From Brachybacterium epidermidis (GTDB lineage Bacteria; Actinomycetota; Actinomycetes; Actinomycetales; Dermabacteraceae): a DNA stretch of 64,000 nt. The stretch covers positions 1 to 64,000 of the forward strand of contig NZ_JADEYR010000002.1 in the NCBI RefSeq assembly GCF_015209585.1, given 5' to 3'. The number at the start of each line of letters is the position of its first letter. The first letter of the stretch is position 1. A program made the translations under genes and the position numbers. Under the pieces are notes generated by a model. The model made no database searches. It was given only the letters and a program-made list of their open reading frames with translations, and was not told the origin of the DNA. Positions 44,642 to 51,632 of the stretch are shown piece after piece.

Positions 44642-44743
44642 TGCCGGCGGGGCCCTGCTCGCTGCCGGCGGGGTCAGCCCCAGTCGGGCCCGGCTTGTCG
44701 AGCGCGGGGGCGGCGAGGTGGGGACGGCCGGGTTCGGGCGTGG

Positions 44744-44949
44744 TCATGACGTGGTGGCTCCTTCGAGCATGCTGCGGATGAAGTACCGCTGGAGGAACAG
44801 GAACAGGATCACCATCGGCAGCGCGGGACCGTAGCCGCCTCCGTCGGTGCCTCCGCTGCCCCCTCCCGTATCGGATCCGGGGGCACAGCCGGCAACGAGG
44901 CCGATCGAGCCCAGGGCAGCAGTGGACCCGAGAAGGTGCGGCGGCGCAT
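44744..44949 (-). pseudogene. Deletion scar: binding-protein signal peptide fused to permease C-terminus
   Basis: From ATG 44949 (AGGAGG upstream) the sequence starts MRRRTF and, after a one-base frameshift, continues LGSTAALGSIGLVAGCAPG, a lipoprotein signal with lipobox VAGC and the Gly/Ser/Thr linker of a solute-binding protein. It then passes without break into LPMVILFLFLQRYFIRSMLE and GATTS, the typical last ~30 residues of a MalG-type permease. The stop overlaps an ATG (44747) leading to the kinase. Everything between, about 2.5 kb for binding protein plus two permeases in similar operons, is missing. Confidence 0.7.
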
Positions 44950-45090
44950 GGGTGCCTCCTGGAGGTCATGGACAGCGACCGTGCTGCGGCGTGGGCGACC
45001 ATGCTCGCATAGTCTGCACGCAGCTGCACCTTTTCGATCGCCTTTGCGCGAACCTGCTCGGAGCTGCGTGATCGGTGCTACGGTTCGAGC

Positions 45091-45861
45091 ATGCTGGTCG
45101 AGGAGCGTCATGCGGGCATCGTCGCCGCCGTGCGCCGCCGGGGCACCGTCTCGGTGGGCGAGCTCAGCGGCATGCTCTCCGTCTCCGAGGCCACGATCCG
45201 CCGCGACCTCGAGCAGCTGGCCGCCGGCGGCCTGCTGCGGCGAGTGCGCGGGGGCGCCTGCACGGTGCGCGGCAGCGTGCGGCCGGAGCCCGACGCCCGC
45301 CCCTTCGAGCACGTGGCCGCCAGCGCACCGGAGTCCAAGCGCCTCATCGCCGAGCGTGCCGCGGCGCTGATCGCGGACGGTGACGTGATCGCCCTGGACA
45401 TCGGCACCACCGTGGCGGCCATGTGCCCGCTGCTGATGACCCGCTCGCTGACTGTGGTCACCGCCTCCCTCGCGGTGGTGAGGGCCCTGGCCGACGCTCC
45501 TGGGATCGACATCCTGGTGCTCGGTGGGCTGCTGCGCCCCAACTACCAGTCCCTGGTGGGCACGCTCACCGAATCGGCCCTGAGGCAGGTGAGGGTCGAT
45601 TCCGCCTTCCTGGGCACCTCTGGGGTGCGGGCCGACGGCACCGTGCTGGACTCCACCCCCAGCGAGGTCTCCGTCAAGCGCGGGCTGCTGGACGTGAGCG
45701 CCCGCGCCTACCTGCTGGCCGACCATGACAAGTTCCCCGGCTCGGGATTCCTCGAGGTGGCCCCTCTGTCCCGCTTCACCGGCCTGGTCACCGACCGGGC
45801 CCTCACCGCCGATCAGCTGGCTTTGGACGACGACGAGGATCTGGAGGTCCTGCTGCCATGA
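45091..45861 (+). CDS. DeoR-family transcriptional repressor
   Basis: 256 residues. Winged helix with VSVGELSGMLSVSEATIRRDLEQLAAGGLLRRVRGGA (about 20-56), then the DeoR sugar-phosphate sensor domain: DIGTTVAAMCPLL, VTASLAVVRALAD, LGGLLRPNYQSLVG and ADHDKFPGSGF. Ligands are usually phosphorylated sugars, consistent with the adjacent GH4 and PfkB genes. Divergent from the relic ABC/kinase operon and translationally coupled (ATGA) to the GH4 gene. Confidence 0.88.
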   Translation: MLVEERHAGIVAAVRRRGTVSVGELSGMLSVSEATIRRDLEQLAAGGLLRRVRGGACTVRGSVRPEPDARPFEHVAASAPESKRLIAERAAALIADGDVIALDIGTTVAAMCPLLMTRSLTVVTASLAVVRALADAPGIDILVLGGLLRPNYQSLVGTLTESALRQVRVDSAFLGTSGVRADGTVLDSTPSEVSVKRGLLDVSARAYLLADHDKFPGSGFLEVAPLSRFTGLVTDRALTADQLALDDDEDLEVLLP

Positions 45862-47347
45862 AGCTCACCATCCTGGGCGGGGGCGGATTCCGCGTGCCCC
45901 TGGTCTACGAGGCCGTGGCCACCGGCGCCACCGGGCTCACCGTGAACGAGGTGGCCCTGCACGACATCGACGAGTCCCGCCTGCGCACCATCACCGCCGT
46001 GATCGAGTCCATGGGCGCCGAGCTGCAGGCCGCCGGGCGGGTGGGAGCGGGGCCGACGGCCGGGCGGACGCGGGGGCCGACGGCCGCCCCGCCTCCCTGC
46101 CGCGCCTGGTGGTCACCACGGACCTGCGCGAGGCCGTGGCCGGCGCCGACTTCGTGTTCAGCGCCGTACGGGTGGGCGGCGCGGAGGCCCGCACGGTCGA
46201 TGAGCGGGTGGCGCTGAACCTGGGGCTGCTGGGCCAGGAGACCATCGGCCCCGGCGGCCTGGCGTACGCCCTGCGCACCATCCCGGTGGCCCTGGAGATC
46301 GCCCGCACCGTGGCCGAGGCCGCACCGGGGGCGTGGGTCATCAACTTCACCAACCCCGCCGGGATCGTCACCGAGGCGATGCGCACCGTGCTGGGCGACC
46401 GCGTGGTGGGCATCTGCGACACCCCCATCGGACTGGTGCGCCGCGTGGGCCGCCTGCTGGGCGTGGACGTGGTGGCCGACGACCCGGCCACCGGCGCCCC
46501 CGTGGCCGAGGTGGACTACGTGGGCCTGAACCACCTGGGCTGGCTGCGATCCGTGCGGATCGACGGCGAGGACCGCCTGCCGGGCCTGCTGGCTGACGAC
46601 GACGCCCTCGAGGAGATCGAGGAGGCCCGACTGATCGGCAAGGACTGGGTGCGGGCCGACGGCGCCCTGCCCAACGAGTACCTGTACTACTACCTGCACA
46701 CCACGTCCGCCATCGAGCGGATCACCGCGGCCGCGACCACCCGCGGGGAGTTCCTGGCCAAGCAGCAGGGCGACTTCTATGCGGCGGGTGAGGAGGCCAC
46801 GCTCGGGGCCCGCGGGGAGGCATGCTGCTCCTCTCCCCTGGACCTGTGGCGTGAGACCCTGCACCAGCGCGAGGCGACGTACATGGCCGAGTCCCGTGAC
46901 GAGGAGCGCCGCGAGGAGGACGTGGCCGGCGGTGGCTACCAGGAGGTGGCGCTGCGCCTGATGACCGCGATCGCCACCGGGCGCCCCGAACGGATGATCC
47001 TGGACGTCGGCAACATCGGCGCAGGTCGAGAGCATGCCCCGGCCACGGAGCGGATCGTTCCGGAGCTGCCGGCCGATGCGGTGCTGGAGGTGCTGTGCGT
47101 GGTGGACGGCGACGGGGTGCACCCGCTGCCGGTGGCGCCCGTGGAGCTGGGCCGACTGGGCATGATGGCCGCGCTGCGGTCCTCGGAGCGGCTGATCATG
47201 GAGGCCGCCGTGACTGGGTCCCGCGATGCCGCCTGGCGAGGCTTCGCCACCCATCCGCTGGTGAGCTCCCCGGAGCTGGGGCGGCTGCTGCTGGAGGGGT
47301 ACGAGGCGGGGCACCCGCAGATCGCGGAGCTGTTCGCGCGGGGTTGA
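45858..47347 (+). pseudogene. GH4 6-phospho-beta-glucosidase, frameshifted
   Basis: NAD- and metal-dependent glycosidase of family GH4. The first ~60 codons (ILGGGGFRVPLVYEAVA nucleotide fold; ALHDIDESRL) are in one frame and the rest in another, from LPRLVVTTDLREAVAGADFVFSAVRVGG to the end. The metal-binding Cys (VGICDTPIG) and His (GLNHLGW) and the INFTNPAG block are intact. The switch occurs about 46030-46070 in a G/C-rich stretch where GCCGACGGCC occurs twice. One inserted or deleted base would restore a ~495-residue enzyme. A sequencing error is possible. Confidence 0.75.
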
Positions 47348-47384
47348 GCGGGGCTGGCCGGGCCTGAGGGGGGCTGGGGCTGGG

Positions 47385-47556
47385 TCGCGAAACGCCGGTT
47401 CAGGCGTCGCGAACATCCGGCGAGAGATCCCGCGAACGTCCGGTCTAAGCGTCGCGAACGTCCGGGCAGAGACACCGCGAACGTCCGGGCAGAGACACCG
47501 CGAACGTCCGGCCTGACTCTCGCGAGTGTCCGGCAAGACCTGTCGCGAAACGCCGG
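47385..47556. repeat. Eight-unit 22-23 bp direct repeat array before the DUF4143 ATPase
   Basis: Units begin at 47385, 47407, 47430, 47452, 47475, 47498, 47520 and 47543. Consensus core TCGCGAACGTCCGG, with 4-10 variable bases between. Outer units carry GAAACGCCGG and inner ones GAACGTCCGG. The last unit ends 19 bp before the ATG at 47576. The regular two-turn helical phase suggests cooperative protein binding on one DNA face. No coding frame is maintained. Confidence 0.8.
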
Positions 47557-47575
47557 TCGCGGCTAATCTGGATCC

Positions 47576-48829
47576 ATGACATCGCTGATCACGCGGAACC
47601 TTCTTCCTCAGGCGGAGGATCTCCTCGCGCACTTCCCTGCCGTCGTGATCCAGGGTGCCCGCCAGGCAGGGAAGAGCACGTTGGCGTCGATGGTCGCCGG
47701 ATCCCGCCCACATGTGGCAGTGAGCTTCGACGACGACGACGTGCGGGAATCGGCCCGGCTGGATCCGCGCGCCTTCGTGCGGCAGGCCGGCGAGGGTCCC
47801 CTGGTGATCGACGAGGTGCAGCGCGAACCGTCGGTGCTGCTGGCGATCAAGTCGGCGATCGATGCGGACCGCCGTCCCGGCCGGTTCCTGATCACCGGAT
47901 CCTCCGACCTGCTGCGCCTGTCGCGGTCGCCTGACTCCTTGGCCGGTCGCGCTGTGACTCTTGATCTGTTCGGCCTCAGCCAGGGGGAGCTCGCCGGCCG
48001 GAAGGAGGACTTCGCCCACTGGGTCCGCACCACGAACGGGGCCCTCACCGGGGCTGGGCACGGATGGTCGAGGGAGCAGTACGTCCAGGCGATCCTTCGC
48101 GGCGGTTACCCGGAGATCCAGCGCCTCCCGGTCAGGCTCCACGGCACCTGGTTCGACAGCTATCTGGACCGGGTGATCACCCGTGACGTCGCGGATGTCT
48201 CCCGGGGCCTGTCGAGCGATCGGCTGGCTGCTGTGCTGCGCATGGTGGCTGCGAACCAGGGCGGGGAGCTGGTGCAGGCGCGGCTGTCCGACGAGTTGTC
48301 GATCCCACGGTCATCGGTCTCGGGATACCTGAACGCCCTGTCGACGATGTACCTCACGCACGACCTGCCGCCCTGGCGGGCGAACCTCACCAAGAGGGAA
48401 GTAGGCAGGCACAAGGTGGCGGTGGCCGACTCCGGTCTGGCCACGCGACTGTCGAAGCTGCGAGCCGCGCAGCTGTCGCAGCTCACGTCCGCTCCACTGC
48501 TGGGTGCACAGCTCGAGGCCTTCGTGGTCGCCCAGCTGATGGCTCAGAGGGGCTGGTCGGCCGAGGAGTTCGAGCTGTTCCATTTCCGTGATCGCGATGG
48601 CCTGGAGGTGGACGTGGTGATCGAGTTCGCCGATGGCCGCGTGTTCCTGATCGAGGTGAAGGCCTCCTCGACGTTCCGCGCCGAGCACTCCCGCGGGATC
48701 CGGGCATTGGCGCAGAGGCTGGGCGATCGCTTCCTCGGCGGCGCCGTCCTCGGCCTCACCGAGGAGACACGCCAGCTCACGGAGCAGGTGTGGGGCCTGC
48801 CGATCTCCGCGCTGTGGGAGCACCCATAG
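47576..48829 (+). CDS. AAA ATPase with DUF4143 domain
   Basis: 417 residues. N-terminal ATPase: Walker A GARQAGKST (27-35), Walker B LVIDEVQ (76-82), sensor region FLITGSSDLLRL. A winged-helix-like middle (RLSDELSIPRSSVSGYLNALSTMYL) and a C-terminal DUF4143 with restriction-nuclease-like core (DRDGLEVDVVIEFADGRVFLIEVKASSTF, containing the E/D-X-E-V-K pattern) follow. Members are common in bacteria, have no agreed function and have been proposed as regulators or mobile/defence-linked ATPases. No ribosome-binding site is evident before the ATG. It sits directly behind the repeat array, which may be its operator. Confidence 0.85.
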   Translation: MTSLITRNLLPQAEDLLAHFPAVVIQGARQAGKSTLASMVAGSRPHVAVSFDDDDVRESARLDPRAFVRQAGEGPLVIDEVQREPSVLLAIKSAIDADRRPGRFLITGSSDLLRLSRSPDSLAGRAVTLDLFGLSQGELAGRKEDFAHWVRTTNGALTGAGHGWSREQYVQAILRGGYPEIQRLPVRLHGTWFDSYLDRVITRDVADVSRGLSSDRLAAVLRMVAANQGGELVQARLSDELSIPRSSVSGYLNALSTMYLTHDLPPWRANLTKREVGRHKVAVADSGLATRLSKLRAAQLSQLTSAPLLGAQLEAFVVAQLMAQRGWSAEEFELFHFRDRDGLEVDVVIEFADGRVFLIEVKASSTFRAEHSRGIRALAQRLGDRFLGGAVLGLTEETRQLTEQVWGLPISALWEHP

Positions 48830-48954
48830 GCATCGAACCTCCCGGGGGCCCACGTACGCCGACTGACGGTGCATGACCCTCACCCCACGCTCCACTGCCA
48901 GGAGAACGGGGGTTAACCCCCAGGACGGTTTCGGATTGTGGTCGTAGCCTGGAC

Positions 48955-49839
48955 ATGGCCGAGCACGCCACCCGCTATCCGTCGGGCCTCGGCCAGGAAG
49001 GGGAACGTCCGCCCATGCAGCGCAGGCCACCGGTCTCGTCGCGGCTCAGCCATCAGATCAGGCAGGGCCGTCGGATCCCCCCTGCCCACGCGCCCGGCCC
49101 CTGGAGGAAAGTGTTCCCGCCCACCGGTCGCGGGGCCGCGATGCCTCGACGTCGCGGCAAGTGGCTCACCCGGGACGTCCCGATCTTCTTCGGCGGCATC
49201 GTCTCCCTCGGCACGTTCCTCCTGTTCGGCTTCGGCAGCCTCGTCGGTGGCACCGGCCTGATCGGGCCCGCTCTGGGCGCAGTTGCCGTCGGAGCCGCCG
49301 TGGCCGGGGGCAGCGCCTACCTGCTGCGCAACCGTCGACCGGCTCAGCAGCCCTTGCGCGCGGTGAGTGCAGCGGTGCCGGAGGGCACCCGCGCCCTGCT
49401 CGAGGGCGCTGTCAGCAACGCAGTGAAGCAGCGTCGTCGGATCGCGGAGCTGAACCGCCGCTCCACGCCCCATGCGGCACGCCCTGTGCTGGCTCGTGCC
49501 GACGCGCTGCTGGTGCGGATCGACGCGCTGATGCGCACCGAGGTGGTGCAGTCCCGCCGCCCCTACGACGAGGACGTGATGCTGCTGGAGGGCATGAGCA
49601 CCCGGTACGTGCCGGAGCTGCTGGGCGCAGTGGAGGACAACGTGGGCTTTCTGTCCTCGTTCACCCCGGGCTCCCAGCAGCAGGCGCTGCAGAACCTGCA
49701 GGCGATCGACGAGCAGCTGGCCGCTCTCAACGACGGAGTGGACCGCATCGAGAACGAGGTCCTCGGCGGTGCTGCCCGCTCTCTGGATGTGCAGCGGGAG
49801 TTCCTGCGCACGCGGCTCGGAGAGCAGCGCCCTTTCTGA
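48955..49839 (+). CDS. Membrane protein resembling XpaC/5-bromo-4-chloroindolyl phosphate hydrolysis family
   Basis: 294 residues. A basic Pro/Arg-rich N-terminal region (1-70), two hydrophobic helices (PIFFGGIVSLGTFLLFGFGSL; GPALGAVAVGAAVAGGSAYLL) and a C-terminal, mostly helical cytoplasmic domain (VPEGTRALLEGAVSNAVKQRRRI, VPELLGAVEDNVGFLSSF, IDEQLAALNDGVDRIENEVL) fit the XpaC-like topology. Starts at 48955 or 49015 are both possible. Function unknown; in other actinobacteria relatives lie next to TelA-like proteins, but none is here. Confidence in the family name is moderate. Confidence 0.6.
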   Translation: MAEHATRYPSGLGQEGERPPMQRRPPVSSRLSHQIRQGRRIPPAHAPGPWRKVFPPTGRGAAMPRRRGKWLTRDVPIFFGGIVSLGTFLLFGFGSLVGGTGLIGPALGAVAVGAAVAGGSAYLLRNRRPAQQPLRAVSAAVPEGTRALLEGAVSNAVKQRRRIAELNRRSTPHAARPVLARADALLVRIDALMRTEVVQSRRPYDEDVMLLEGMSTRYVPELLGAVEDNVGFLSSFTPGSQQQALQNLQAIDEQLAALNDGVDRIENEVLGGAARSLDVQREFLRTRLGEQRPF

Positions 49840-49844
49840 CCCCC

Positions 49845-49887
49845 ACGCAGCAGCGGCGCCGACGCTCTGGCGCCGACGCCGCTGCGT
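49845..49887. terminator. Long GC-rich hairpin between convergent genes
   Basis: ACGCAGCAGCGGCGCC and GGCGCCGACGCCGCTGCGT form a long imperfect stem with a GACGCTCT loop, between the stops of the XpaC-like gene and the convergent aldo/keto reductase. A likely bidirectional terminator. Confidence 0.6.
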
Positions 49888-49929
49888 GCACCGGACCAGT
49901 CGGATGGACCGGTCAGTGCGGGATCGTGA

Positions 49930-50766
49930 TCAGAACCCGGGGTTCGCGGGGTCCGCGCCGATGCGGCCATCGGGGTTGTCCAGGCCGTTGATCTTCTCGA
50001 TCTCCTCGCTGGTGAGGTCGAGCTCGACCGAGGCGAAGTTGGAGACGATCCGCTCCGGGGTCACGGACTTGGGGATCACCACGTTGCCGATGGCCAGGTG
50101 CCAGGCGATGATCACCTGGCCGGGGTCGGCATCATGGGCCTCGGCGATCTCGGTGATGACCTCGTTCTTCAGGATGTCGCCGCCCTGGCCCAGCGGGCTC
50201 CACGCCTCGGTGACGATGTCGTGCTTGGCGTGGTAGGCGCGCAGCTCGCCCTGCTGGAACTCGGGGTGCAGCTCGATCTGGTGCATCACCGGCACCACGC
50301 CGGTCTCGGAGATGATCTCCTCCAGCTGCTCGATCGGGAAGTTGGAGACGCCGATCGACTTGGCCTTGCCCTCCTTCTGCAGCTCGATGAGGGCCTTCCA
50401 GGACTCCAGGTACTTCCCGCGCTGAGGGCTGGCCCAGTGGATCAGGTACAGGTCCACGTAGTCCATGTCGAGCTTCTCCAGCGAGGTCTCCAGGGCCTTC
50501 TTCGCGGAGTCGAAGCCCTGGTCGCCGTTGGCGAGCTTGGTGGTGATGAACAGGTCCTGGCGGGCGATGCCGGACTCCTTCACGGCGCGGCCCACGCCGC
50601 CCTCGTTCTCGTAGCCGGCAGCGGTGTCGATGTGCCGGTAGCCAGCCTTGATGGCCTGCACGACGACGTCGGCGGCGACGTCGTCCTCGACCTGCCACAC
50701 GCCGTAGCCGAGCTGGGGGACGGACCTGCCATCGTTGAAGGACACGGTGGGAACGTTCGCGGTCAT
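49930..50766 (-). CDS. Aldo/keto reductase (2,5-diketo-gluconate reductase type)
   Basis: 278 residues, a (beta/alpha)8 NADPH-dependent carbonyl reductase. The catalytic tetrad D47, Y52, K77, H110 is in HIDTAAGYENE, TTKL and LIHWAS; IPKSVTPERIVSNF near the C-terminus binds the phosphate of NADPH. Substrate range in this family is broad. Start at 50766 (AGGAGG upstream). Monocistronic, and convergent with the membrane-protein gene. Confidence 0.92.
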   Translation of the reverse strand: MTANVPTVSFNDGRSVPQLGYGVWQVEDDVAADVVVQAIKAGYRHIDTAAGYENEGGVGRAVKESGIARQDLFITTKLANGDQGFDSAKKALETSLEKLDMDYVDLYLIHWASPQRGKYLESWKALIELQKEGKAKSIGVSNFPIEQLEEIISETGVVPVMHQIELHPEFQQGELRAYHAKHDIVTEAWSPLGQGGDILKNEVITEIAEAHDADPGQVIIAWHLAIGNVVIPKSVTPERIVSNFASVELDLTSEEIEKINGLDNPDGRIGADPANPGF

Positions 50767-50950
50767 GCGATGCCTCCTGTGGGTGGATCGGGTGTGGTCC
50801 AGCGTAGAGCGCGGCGCGGGCGGGCTTGCAGGGGCCGTCCAGGTGGTCGGTGCAGGCCGGGCCGGCGTCGCTGGTCATGCCCGATCGCCGGTCTCGAGTG
50901 CGCGCCGTATGAACTCAGTACCGGGGATTTCGGCAGGAGTCGTGAACGCC

Positions 50951-51073
50951 TCAGGAATGTGCCGGGCCGTCGTCACAGGTGTTGGTGGCCTCGCGGCCGG
51001 CAACCTTCTCGTAGGCGATGGCACGGCTCTCGACCTCGAGATTCGACGTGGTGAGCAGCTTCGATGGCTTCAT
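50951..51073 (-). pseudogene. Small ORF resembling a DUF3883/NO VEIN-type fragment
   Basis: A 40-codon frame (MKPSKLLTTSNL, then ESRAIAYEKVAGREATNT and a stop) resembles the opening of the DUF3883 domain, which usually begins with a run of the kind A-hydrophobic-E-X2-EGR-V. DUF3883 proteins often belong to restriction/defence loci. The frame ends where the domain would continue, so it would be a remnant. The neighbouring bases 50767-50950 and 51074-51200 show nothing else except AT-richer promoter-like sequence before the Nudix gene. Confidence 0.25.
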
Positions 51074-51200
51074 GGCCGCGAGCATTGCACGAAGAACCAA
51101 CATTCGAGCGGAAAATTTCGGTAGCCGGCAATACGAGCCCGCTAGCGAGAGCTGGTCCGTAGTATCAGATGTGTTCGGGATCTGTAGAGGAGCGCACCCC

Positions 51201-51632
51201 GTGAGCGAGCAACACATCCACGTCGTGGGCGCCATCATCCAGCGCGGTGACACAGTTTTTGCTGCTCGTCGCAACCCTGACCGTAGCGCCGGGGGTCTGT
51301 GGGAGTTCCCCGGGGGAAAGGTCGAAGGTGGGGAGTCCCCCGAAGAGGCGCTAAGACGAGAGCTCCGCGAAGAACTCGGCGTCGAGGTCACTGTGGGTTC
51401 TCTCGTCGACACCAGCATCGGCGACGTTGCCTCCACGACCATCGAGCTCGCCTGCTACTACGTCGAGCTCTGCGGTCCTGATCCCCGCTCGAGTACCGAT
51501 CATGATGCGATGACCTGGGTCCCGCTGGATCGGCTCGACACACTCGATTGGGCACCTGGCGATATCCCCATCATTGCGCGCCTACCCCAGCTACTAAGCC
51601 GGAACGAGCGCACAGAGGAGCGACCCTCATGA
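51201..51632 (+). CDS. Nudix hydrolase partner of the PLD-helicase
   Basis: 143 residues, MutT-like. Complete Nudix box: G39, E45, R53-E54, E57-E58, G60. Also WEFPGGKVEGGES, the ACYYVE strand and WAPGDIPII. The GTG start at 51201 is preceded by AGAGGAG and its stop overlaps the helicase start (ATGA), so the two are translated together. It resembles the other Nudix gene at 12125 but has less biased codon use. Nudix proteins beside DUF3427 helicases are a recurrent pairing, so nucleotide clean-up or signal degradation coupled to the helicase is likely; the true substrate is unknown. Confidence 0.9.
   Translation: MSEQHIHVVGAIIQRGDTVFAARRNPDRSAGGLWEFPGGKVEGGESPEEALRRELREELGVEVTVGSLVDTSIGDVASTTIELACYYVELCGPDPRSSTDHDAMTWVPLDRLDTLDWAPGDIPIIARLPQLLSRNERTEERPS

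Noticed and set aside
46030-46070. Programmed frameshift in GH4
   Set aside because: There is no slippery heptamer with a downstream pseudoknot that I can see, and the locus is otherwise decaying.
47385-47556. CRISPR array
   Set aside because: Repeat core is only ~14 bp with 8-9 bp between copies; spacers are too short and themselves partly repeated, and no cas gene is present.
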